The translations under genes and the position numbers were made by a program. 64,000 nucleotides of DNA, taken from the NCBI GenBank assembly GCA_019894875.1, contig JAGXNR010000007.1:7915-71914 (forward strand). The letters are read 5' to 3'. This document shows, one piece after another, positions 36,477 through 43,039 of the stretch (position 1 is the first letter of the stretch; each line of letters begins with the position of its first letter). The DNA comes from Promethearchaeota archaeon (GTDB taxonomy: Archaea > Asgardarchaeota > Lokiarchaeia > Sigynarchaeales > SOKP01). The notes under the pieces were generated by a model. The model had not been told where the DNA came from. It did not search any database and worked only from the letters and a program-made list of their open reading frames with translations.

Positions 36477-36734
36477 TTACGCTTTTTCCTTTTTAACATA
36501 GCGATAATAATCTATAGACTTAACTGTCGTGTATGAGTCTCGAACTATTTTTATAATGTCTCCTTCTTTTGCTCCTATTGCAATTGCAACCGGATCTTTT
36601 TCAAACAACTGAGGTAAATCTGTTACATCTATTTTATATTTTTCTAAGAGTTTTAGAGTTTCTTCTTTAGTTAAAAGAAGATGTTGAGGAACAAATTTAT
36701 GTAGTAAGACATCAATTTTTTTCTTCTTAGTCAA
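36477..36734 (-). CDS. rpoH: DNA-directed RNA polymerase subunit H
   Basis: The 85-residue protein is the archaeal counterpart of the C-terminal domain of eukaryotic Rpb5. The motifs FVPQHLLLTKEE, LPQLFEKDPVAIAIGAKEGDII and YRYVKK are present. The protein contains no internal methionine, so the TTG codon must be the start; GAGG lies nine bases upstream of it. It is the first gene of the rpoH-rpoB unit. Confidence 0.95.
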   Translation of the reverse strand: MTKKKKIDVLLHKFVPQHLLLTKEETLKLLEKYKIDVTDLPQLFEKDPVAIAIGAKEGDIIKIVRDSYTTVKSIDYYRYVKKEKA

Positions 36735-36829
36735 GGAAAAATCCTCTTATAAATCGATTTATAATTAATCAAATCATACTTTTCTAAAATATTTTTCTAT
36801 TTTTCATCATTTTCAAGATAAATTATATT

Positions 36830-37462
36830 TTATTCTCCCTGAAAACAGTGAAAAACCCAATATCCGCTTCTTTTACATAAGATTTGAACTTTATTGTCTG
36901 GAAACTCACTTTTAAGATAATTTAAAACAAAGGGTGCTCCCATTTTCTTCTTTATTACAAATTGAAATGATCCGTTTGCTTTTAAATAATTAGGAATAAT
37001 ATGGAGCAAGTTTAAAAATTCTTTTCTTCCTTGCCGTAGCGGGGGATTCATAAAAATTCCTTCAAATTTTAAATTCTTAGATTCAATAGGTTCAAAATAA
37101 CTACCAGATAATATACGGATATTTCTATTATTCCTTAGGTTTATCTTTATATTTTCTTTCGAACACCATATTGCGTGTCTATTAATATCAATTAAAAATA
37201 AACGGCTTTCTGGTGATTCATAGCCTAGAACTATACCAATTGGGCCATAACCACACCCCAAGTCAAGTAATACGCTTGGTTCCTCAGGAATAACCATATG
37301 TTCAACGAATATTTTTGTGCCTAAATCTATTTTTCGAAAAGAAAATACTCCGGTCACCGTCTTAAAAATATAAAGATGTCTTCTCAAACTTTCTGAAATT
37401 GTGTGGATTTTTACTTTTACATTTGGAAATTCACTAGAATAGTGTTCATTTTTATTGTTCAT
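36830..37462 (-). CDS. Class I SAM-dependent methyltransferase (RsmC-like small domain)
   Basis: The 210-residue protein has the SAM-binding motif VLLDLGCGYGPIGIVLG (near residue 62) and the NPP catalytic motif (GIFMNPPLRQGRKEF), typical of N-methyltransferases acting on guanine or adenine bases in RNA. This single-domain form is common in archaea. It lies 27 bases downstream of the Cbf5 gene on the same strand, which suggests a shared role in rRNA or tRNA modification. The exact base is not known. Confidence 0.85.
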   Translation of the reverse strand: MNNKNEHYSSEFPNVKVKIHTISESLRRHLYIFKTVTGVFSFRKIDLGTKIFVEHMVIPEEPSVLLDLGCGYGPIGIVLGYESPESRLFLIDINRHAIWCSKENIKINLRNNRNIRILSGSYFEPIESKNLKFEGIFMNPPLRQGRKEFLNLLHIIPNYLKANGSFQFVIKKKMGAPFVLNYLKSEFPDNKVQILCKRSGYWVFHCFQGE

Positions 37463-37489
37463 AGTATAAAAGTCGTTTGAATAATTTTT

Positions 37490-38494
37490 CTATTTGTTTT
37501 CATTCCATCGTGGGTATGTACCTCTTTCCATAAAAACCTTATTCGCTTTTACTAAGATTCCTGATTTGGCTTTATATATTTGCATAGCATTCTTTAAAGA
37601 AGTACCAAATCCGATTAATTCCTTTTTCATCGTCATAATTGCTACTAATAAATTAGGTTTGATTCTAGCATCGATGTAACAAATACCAGCTGAAGCTAAA
37701 TCAGCTCCATGACAAATTGCATCAACTGCAGTATCTCGAATATAAATTTTTGGTAGATGTGAAACCATTTTTTCCATTGGTAAAATAATTTTTCTCAAAT
37801 AATACTCATCATTTTCCATTTGATAAATTGTAAATGCATCCTTTAAATTTTGAAGAGTAATAAGATTATTTTTTTCAGTAAAATTTCCAACTCTAGTTCT
37901 CCTAAGTTCTAACATATGAGCACCTGAACAAAGCGCTTCTCCAATATCAAAGCAAAATTTCCGTATGTATGTACCAGCTTCGCACCCAATTCTGAACAAT
38001 ACATGATTATTATTTACCTCAAGAATTTGACTATAATATATCTCTCTGACTCTTAATCTTCTCGCTACAGATGAGACTAAAGGAGGTCTTTGATATATTT
38101 TCCCTGTGAATAATTTAAATATTTTTTCAATTCGAGTTAATTTTTCTGGAGAATGCAAGTAAAGCACACCGACATACTCCTTACCGGCATTTAATAAAGC
38201 TGATAATGCTCTTGTAGCTCTTCCAAGGGCACATGGTAAAACACCCGTAACTTTGGGATCTAAAGTTCCTCCATGACCGGCATTTGGAATTCCCAATATC
38301 TTTCGAGCCCACGAGACAATTTCATGACTAGTAGGACCACTCTGTTTATCTAAATTTATTACTCCATACTGGAGTAATTGGTCAATACTCCTCTTTTCTG
38401 GTTCACATCCATAATTTGGATTAGTTTTATCTTGCGATTTCACTAATAATTGCTCAGGTTCATCAGAAGGTAATTTATATTGTTTATTTTCCAT
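37490..38494 (-). CDS. cbf5: tRNA/rRNA pseudouridine synthase Cbf5
   Basis: The 334-residue protein is the archaeal/eukaryotic type TruB homologue. It has the catalytic-loop motif GHGGTLDPKVTGVLP with the active Asp, KEYVGVLYLHSP, RIGCEAGTYIRKFCFDIG, and a C-terminal PUA domain (PKIYIRDTAVDAICHGADLASAGI). With Nop10, L7Ae and Gar1 it forms H/ACA RNPs that pseudouridylate rRNA, and alone it can modify tRNA position 55. It is immediately upstream of the RsmC-like gene; tRNA-Lys lies just upstream on the same strand. Confidence 0.95.
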   Translation of the reverse strand: MENKQYKLPSDEPEQLLVKSQDKTNPNYGCEPEKRSIDQLLQYGVINLDKQSGPTSHEIVSWARKILGIPNAGHGGTLDPKVTGVLPCALGRATRALSALLNAGKEYVGVLYLHSPEKLTRIEKIFKLFTGKIYQRPPLVSSVARRLRVREIYYSQILEVNNNHVLFRIGCEAGTYIRKFCFDIGEALCSGAHMLELRRTRVGNFTEKNNLITLQNLKDAFTIYQMENDEYYLRKIILPMEKMVSHLPKIYIRDTAVDAICHGADLASAGICYIDARIKPNLLVAIMTMKKELIGFGTSLKNAMQIYKAKSGILVKANKVFMERGTYPRWNENK

Positions 38495-38611
38495 ATTAAA
38501 AAACAGAGAGAAGAGTTTTTATACATTATAAATTTTGAAATTTCATAAATATTTCTTAAAATGAAAAATTTAGTTATTAGATTGAATTACTTGAATGATA
38601 TCGAGTAAATA

Positions 38612-38715
38612 CGGGCTATAGGGGAATTGAACCCCCGACCTTCCTTTTCATGAGAGCTAATCTCATAAATGTCAGGTTAAAAGCCTGCTGCGCTACCTGC
38701 CTGCGCCAATAGCCC
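38612..38715 (-). tRNA. tRNA-Lys(UUU) with ~30-nt insertion
   Basis: On the minus strand the acceptor stem GGGCTAT/ATAGCCC, the D-arm GCGC/GCGC, the anticodon arm CAGG-CTTTTAA-CCTG (anticodon TTT) and the T-arm GGGGG-TTCAATT-CCCCT are all present. Between the 3' side of the anticodon stem and the variable loop AGGTC lies an extra 30 nt, far too long for a class I tRNA. Removing it gives a 74-nt tRNA. Pair 27-43 would be G-A, a mild irregularity. No CCA is encoded. Confidence 0.88.
38642..38672 (-). other. Putative non-canonical intron in tRNA-Lys
   Basis: The inserted segment has a perfect 6-bp hairpin (ATGAGA-TTAGC-TCTCAT). It interrupts the gene near position 42/43 to 43/44, at the end of the anticodon stem, not at the usual 37/38 site. 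The border is uncertain by one base because an A occurs at both ends, so the intron is 30 nt within this span. Excision by the archaeal splicing endonuclease is inferred from the intact tRNA left behind. Confidence 0.65.
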
Positions 38716-38844
38716 ATGCCTATAATTACCTATTAGTAAAGATTGTATTTACAATAAATCAACTATTATATAAAAATTTTATTGTATGAGGTGTCTCTTC
38801 TTTAAATTTTGAATAATTTATTATCATCGAATTAGAACGTTGAC

Positions 38845-39864
38845 CTATTTGCTAAAATGTTCATATCCATTACTTTTTAATTCGCTTCTTATGTTTTCTT
38901 TTAAGATATATATACTTTCCTCTGATATTACTTTTCCAATTTTTAATAAATTTCCAGCATATGTTTGGATTACCTTATAAGCCTTAGAAAAATTATTAGC
39001 CGGGATAGTAAAAAAATGAATATATTCTTCCCCTGCGTTAAACACAAGATCTTCCAAGGAAACATTAAATTCTTGAGAATACAATTTTGCTTCAGTTTCA
39101 ATTAAATTTTCATTAAAGTTGATTTCAAATCCCAAATTTGGATTGGATTTCATTAAATCAAGTAACGTCTTTGAAAAACCATCTGAAGAATCTATACTCG
39201 AAGTAGTTAACTGTCTATTTGATAATATTAACGCTTCTACTCCTGATATTTTAGGTTCTAAGACGCTCATAATAGATCTTTTGTATTTTGGAAAGCTCTC
39301 AAAATCCCCACCTCTATTTAAGAGAATGTCGAACCCTACACCAGTTAAACCGAACTTTCCATTAGTGGCTAAAATATCACCAACATTGATTCCTCTTCGA
39401 TAAATAATGTCTGAATGTGATTTCGAACCAAACACAGTTGGATTTATAATTAATTCTTTTGTCTCGTTGATATCTCCCCCAATATAATCAATATCAAATT
39501 CTAACGAAGAATCAACAATTCCATTAATTATTTCAATGAATTCTCCTTTCTTTAGTTCTGGGGGTAACCCTAAAGATATAATTAATCCCCTCGGTTTAAC
39601 TCCTTTAACTAAAATATCACTCAAATTCATAATAACTGATTTCCGTCCAATCTGATAAAAACTCATTTTGGGTGGTACATCAGTTGTAGAGACAAGCATA
39701 TCTGAATTCAAAACTAAGAGGTTACCCCTCTTTTCATCTTCAAGTTTGAAAAAAAAGGAGTCATCACTCACTAAGCTTTTACCCGTTTTCTTAAAAACAA
39801 GTTCTTCAATTATCTTTATTAAATTAATTTCTCCGATATTACCGATTTTAGAGTCGTTATTCAT
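38845..39864 (-). CDS. thiL: Thiamine-monophosphate kinase
   Basis: The 339-residue protein belongs to the PurM/ThiL ATP-dependent kinase superfamily. Near the start it has the ThiL motif IGEINLIKIIEELV, followed by VLNSDMLVSTTDVPP, GRKSVIMNLSDILVKGVKPRGLIISLGLP, DYIGGDINETKELIINPTVFG and SIDSSDGFSKTL. It phosphorylates thiamine monophosphate to the diphosphate cofactor. The ATG at 39864 is preferred; an upstream TTG would add 29 residues unlike the family. No thiamine riboswitch was seen upstream. Confidence 0.88.
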   Translation of the reverse strand: MNNDSKIGNIGEINLIKIIEELVFKKTGKSLVSDDSFFFKLEDEKRGNLLVLNSDMLVSTTDVPPKMSFYQIGRKSVIMNLSDILVKGVKPRGLIISLGLPPELKKGEFIEIINGIVDSSLEFDIDYIGGDINETKELIINPTVFGSKSHSDIIYRRGINVGDILATNGKFGLTGVGFDILLNRGGDFESFPKYKRSIMSVLEPKISGVEALILSNRQLTTSSIDSSDGFSKTLLDLMKSNPNLGFEINFNENLIETEAKLYSQEFNVSLEDLVFNAGEEYIHFFTIPANNFSKAYKVIQTYAGNLLKIGKVISEESIYILKENIRSELKSNGYEHFSK

Positions 39865-40095
39865 TTGCTTAAATTTAAAATTTCTTAACTTATTTATGTT
39901 TAAAATATAGTAATCACTAATATTTATCCCTAATCTGTTTTGAATATACAAGACTCATTCCTTGTTAATATGATAAGAATAGCACAAATGACGATATAGC
40001 AGGTAAAAAGCCAAGTAAACAAAATTATTGATATGAATTTTTCTTCTTTTTTATTTAGTTTGAAACTAGTTTGTAGAATAGTATCAAATCTAAAA

Positions 40096-40143
40096 AATAT
40101 ATTGAAGACAAAAACTTTTTTTTATGGGATCCTTCAATATATT
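40096..40143. repeat. Perfect 12-bp inverted repeat before tRNA-Thr
   Basis: AATATATTGAAG (40096-40107) and CTTCAATATATT (40132-40143) are exact reverse complements around a 24-nt loop with a run of eight T residues. The element ends 24 bases upstream of the tRNA-Thr 5' end, about where a TATA box would be. It may be a regulator site, a terminator for leftover transcription or a remnant of a mobile element. Confidence 0.5.
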
Positions 40144-40167
40144 GATTCTATGTAATATTATTTTCAC

Positions 40168-40268
40168 GCCTCTGTGGCTTAGCGGTAGAGCAACATTTAA
40201 TATCATTTTGACATAAATGTTAAAGATTCGTAATCTGTAGGTCGGGGGTTCAATTCCCCCCAGAGGCT
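40168..40268 (+). tRNA. tRNA-Thr(CGU) with ~29-nt intron
   Basis: The acceptor stem GCCTCTG/CAGAGGC, D-arm GCTT/GAGC, anticodon loop TTCGTAA (anticodon CGT), variable loop AGGTC and T-arm GGGGG-TTCAATT-CCCCC are clear. The 5' side of the anticodon stem is interrupted: ACA at 40193-40195 and GA at 40225-40226 together form ACAGA, which pairs perfectly with TCTGT (40234-40238). Removing the 29 nt between them gives a normal 72-nt tRNA. The 3' end lies four bases from the stop of the Roadblock-GTPase gene on the other strand. Confidence 0.92.
40196..40224 (+). other. Putative tRNA-Thr intron at position 29/30
   Basis: This 29-nt insert splits the anticodon stem between positions 29 and 30. Around it an 8-bp perfect stem (AACATTTA/TAAATGTT) can form in the precursor. 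The site was fixed by requiring a fully paired anticodon stem after removal. Introns at 29/30 are known from some archaea with a broad-specificity splicing endonuclease. Confidence 0.75.
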
Positions 40269-40272
40269 TTTA

Positions 40273-41286
40273 TCATACTTCTTCTGTGAAGATAAATTTC
40301 TTAATCATTTGGAATGCAAGCGTTTTAAAAGCATCATTGATATTCTCACCAGTTTTAGCCGAGGTTTCTATATATGAGAGATTGAGTTTTTCTGCAATTT
40401 TTTCTCCTTCTTCAGTAGATACAACTCGATTTTCAATCAAATCTATTTTGTTTCCGATTAAAATTAAAGAAATCGTTGGTGAAACACCTTTAATTTCTTT
40501 ATACCAATTTTCTACACTATCGAAAGTCTCTTTCCGAGTCACATCATAAACAAGAACACCCGCTTCCGCTTTTGATATATACGATTGTCTTACACGTTTA
40601 AATTGAGCTTGACCTGCTAAATCCCAAATAACAAAACGCACCTTTGAGTCTAATCCCTCAAATTCACATTCTTTCTTCATAATTGAAGTACCAATAGTAG
40701 ATTTATAATCAGTCTGAAATGCGTCGTCAACAAACCGATGGACCATACTGGTTTTACCTACACCTCCTTCACCGCCCAATATTAGCTTGTATGCGTATTC
40801 TCCAGATTCAATCTTAATCTTTTGAAGTTTATCTACTTTTCTTTCAATGTTTTGAATGCTTAGATCTTCCATGAGTTTTGGTATTACAGGACTTACAATT
40901 CTACCATCAAAAATTCGAGCAATTTTCTCAGCAGCTAAGTATGCATATGGAAAAATGGGATCAACCATTGCAATAGAATCTAAGACAGTTACAAAAATAG
41001 CTTCAGGCCCTGCTTCACAAAAAATAATTCGGTGTTCCTCTGTGTCGAAAGTTCCTGTTCCAAAAGCGCCAGAACTAAACTCTTCAGTGATCCTGGTTAG
41101 AACGGGTTCTACTAATGCGCTAACACCACCAATTACATCTTCCTCTATTTCTGTTTCAGATTCTCCTTTCAAAGCAGACATTACCAAACCCTCTCTGTTT
41201 ACAATAATGGCCGCAATTAAATTCTTTCCAAGCTCTTGCTTATACCACTTCAACAATGCTTCGAGTTTATTTCGATCAACAGACAT
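40273..41286 (-). CDS. Roadblock/LC7-small GTPase fusion protein
   Basis: The 337-residue protein joins a Roadblock/longin-like domain (residues about 1-125; IAAIIVNREGLVMSAL, FCEAGPEAIFVTVLD) to a small GTPase through a helical linker (about 135-160). The GTPase has P-loop GGEGGVGKTS (171-180), switch I STIGTS with T197, WDLAGQ (221-226), NKID (279-282) and SAK (309-311). All nucleotide-binding motifs look intact. Roadblock domains of eukaryotes regulate or scaffold Rag-type GTPases and dynein; such fusions are typical of Asgard archaea. No prenylation site is present. It is convergent with tRNA-Thr. Confidence 0.93.
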   Translation of the reverse strand: MSVDRNKLEALLKWYKQELGKNLIAAIIVNREGLVMSALKGESETEIEEDVIGGVSALVEPVLTRITEEFSSGAFGTGTFDTEEHRIIFCEAGPEAIFVTVLDSIAMVDPIFPYAYLAAEKIARIFDGRIVSPVIPKLMEDLSIQNIERKVDKLQKIKIESGEYAYKLILGGEGGVGKTSMVHRFVDDAFQTDYKSTIGTSIMKKECEFEGLDSKVRFVIWDLAGQAQFKRVRQSYISKAEAGVLVYDVTRKETFDSVENWYKEIKGVSPTISLILIGNKIDLIENRVVSTEEGEKIAEKLNLSYIETSAKTGENINDAFKTLAFQMIKKFIFTEEV

Positions 41287-41596
41287 GTATTTTTCAACCT
41301 TGATATGATGTTTATAAATGCATCATTAAATGACTAAATTTTATTATTTAATATACAGATTTATCTTAAAAATTTATAGAAAACGAAAACTCTATATAAT
41401 ATTTGTATTGTTTTGACACTTACTTTACAAGAAATGCAATCTTGATGATGCAAAATATTGTCTGGAATAGAATCATCTCCTCATATCATATCTTTATAGG
41501 TTTAAATTCTATCAGTTAATTATTAATAGAATATTAGAGAAAAAAATTGTAAAAATTAATTACATTTTCTTAATTCAATATCTCTAGATAATTAGG
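41287..41596. other. Intergenic region upstream of tRNA-Leu
   Basis: About 310 bases lie between the divergent Roadblock-GTPase start and the tRNA-Leu promoter. The stretch is A+T-rich. TATA-like tracts at 41390-41402 (CTCTATATAATA) could serve an undetected plus-strand transcript. I saw no reading frame of note; a TGATGA-like sequence near 41442 lacks the boxes needed for a C/D RNA. Confidence 0.35.
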
Positions 41597-41610
41597 ATAA
41601 ATATAAAAAT
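41597..41610 (+). promoter_or_regulatory. TATA-like element before tRNA-Leu
   Basis: ATAAATATAAAAAT lies 12-25 bases upstream of the tRNA 5' end, close to the position expected for an archaeal TATA box serving a tRNA with little or no leader. Confidence 0.4.
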
Positions 41611-41621
41611 AACTCAATTAT

Positions 41622-41736
41622 GCAGGAGTTGCCAAGCCTGGTCTACGGCGCTAGAATATTACGTATTTATACGATTATGGCGTTACTGAGACTCTAGTGA
41701 CATAGGTCTTCGTGGGTTCGAATCCCACCTCCTGCA
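41622..41736 (+). tRNA. tRNA-Leu(GAG) with ~30-nt intron
   Basis: The acceptor stem GCAGGAG/CTCCTGC with A73, the Leu-type D-arm, anticodon stem CTAGA/TCTAG, anticodon loop CTGAGAC (anticodon GAG), a class II variable arm (GAC-ATAG-GTC) and T-arm GTGGG-TTCGAAT-CCCAC are present. Thirty extra nt separate CTAGA (41651-41655) from the loop. Without them the tRNA is 85 nt, normal for leucine. No CCA is encoded. Confidence 0.92.
41656..41685 (+). other. Putative tRNA-Leu intron near position 31/32
   Basis: The 30-nt insert lies at the junction of the anticodon stem and loop. It contains a small inverted repeat (CGTAT/ATACG). The border may shift by one base because an A stands at each end. Like the Lys and Thr inserts, it is about 30 nt and not at the common 37/38 position. 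Confidence 0.7.
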
Positions 41737-41839
41737 CTCCTAGATCTAATTGTTAATATATTGAGTAAAATTATACGCAAGATTAATCGGATTTAATAAT
41801 GATCATTAAATACAAGAAATTAATTTATTTAAAAGGAAA

Positions 41840-43039
41840 GTGATTTTTATTACTAGTTTATTATTAGATAAGGAACTTGAAACAAAAAAGCATGTAGAAT
41901 CATTGGCATTTAATAGAGCCGCTTCAACTATAGGAGAAACAAAAGCAATTAATTATATTGAAAAAGAATTAAACTCAGTAAATATTGATTCTCAGCGTGA
42001 ATATTTCCACTGGACAGGTCCAACTAGAATACTAATGAGGGTAAGTTATTTAGTTGTTGTGACTTATTTCCTTCTTACACGCCTATTTTTACTTTTGATA
42101 GTCTATGTAGTTATTAAAGTTTCTTTTGAAAGAACACGACAGATGACTTTAATTAAAAAGGAATCATCTAAGAATATTTTTGCTGAAATACCCGCAAAGG
42201 AAAAGAGTGTAAAAAGACCCGTGGTTATTTTTTCGGCTCACTATGATTCTATTTCAGCAAATATACCTTTTCGAGTTCAAGTTTTAATATTCCTCATATA
42301 TAGATTAATAATAGGATTTTATATATGTATTATCTTCATCCTTTCCGTATGGCTAACTTTAGATATTCTTAACATTTATGCACTCCCCCCGAATATTATC
42401 ATCATCATCTCCATAATATCTTTATTCGGGATAGGAACATCAATTCCTATTCTCTATCTCGTTTTTAATGATAAACCATCATCGAGTTCAATTGATAATG
42501 CAAGTGGGGTTGCGATATTGATTGAATTGGCTAAATTATTTAAAAAAAATCCATTAGAAAAAATCGATTTATGCTTTATTTGGACTGGTGCGGAGGAATG
42601 GGGATTAAAAGGCGCCAAAAAATTCTGTTCTGACCATTTTATCCGGTTAAATGAGGAAAATGATCTCAATAAATCTATTAACATTAATATTGATATGGTA
42701 GGAACTTACATTGGATTAATAGATAAAGTTGGATTCCCATTAAGAAGAAGATTAAATAAAGATTTCAATAATATTATAGAAGCAACCGCCAACTCATTAA
42801 ACATCCCAATAACTAGGTTCAATAAAATAATTGAGCCCAAAAGTGATCATAACATTTTCAGAAGGTGTGCCAGAAGGGCTGGAAAAAAGTTGCAAGTAGT
42901 ATTTTTTCATTCTGATAAAGATTCGAAATATATCCACTCATTAAGAGATACTCCTGATAAATGTACTACTGAAAACCTTAATGGATGTTTGGAAATTTGT
43001 TATCAGGCACTTAGGTCTATTGATTTAAGGGTTGAATAA
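41840..43039 (+). CDS. Membrane-embedded M28-family metallopeptidase
   Basis: The 399-residue protein has the di-zinc ligands of M28 aminopeptidases: H134xD136 (SAHYDS), D219 (SIDNASG), catalytic E252-E253 (GAEEWG), D285 (NIDMVG) and a C-terminal His (H366, IHSLRDTPD). Four hydrophobic segments are seen at about residues 66-94 (two) and 147-208 (two). The second pair lies between the first and second zinc-ligand motifs, within the catalytic domain. The start is taken as GTG, three bases after AAAGGA; this spacing is tight, so the true start may be a few codons later. Its stop abuts the stop of the DP2 gene on the other strand. Confidence 0.82.
   Translation: MIFITSLLLDKELETKKHVESLAFNRAASTIGETKAINYIEKELNSVNIDSQREYFHWTGPTRILMRVSYLVVVTYFLLTRLFLLLIVYVVIKVSFERTRQMTLIKKESSKNIFAEIPAKEKSVKRPVVIFSAHYDSISANIPFRVQVLIFLIYRLIIGFYICIIFILSVWLTLDILNIYALPPNIIIIISIISLFGIGTSIPILYLVFNDKPSSSSIDNASGVAILIELAKLFKKNPLEKIDLCFIWTGAEEWGLKGAKKFCSDHFIRLNEENDLNKSININIDMVGTYIGLIDKVGFPLRRRLNKDFNNIIEATANSLNIPITRFNKIIEPKSDHNIFRRCARRAGKKLQVVFFHSDKDSKYIHSLRDTPDKCTTENLNGCLEICYQALRSIDLRVE

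Noticed and set aside
38812..40167. Thiamine riboswitch upstream of ThiL
   Set aside because: The spacer before ThiL shows no conserved THI-box pattern; it is A+T-rich with only the 12-bp inverted repeat near tRNA-Thr.
40856..41308. 150-codon frame antisense to the Roadblock-GTPase gene
   Set aside because: It is the shadow of a clear conserved gene and has Ser/Ile-rich low-information sequence.
41440..41480. TGATGA sequence suggesting a C/D box RNA
   Set aside because: No D box (CTGA) or C'/D' pair at proper spacing was found.
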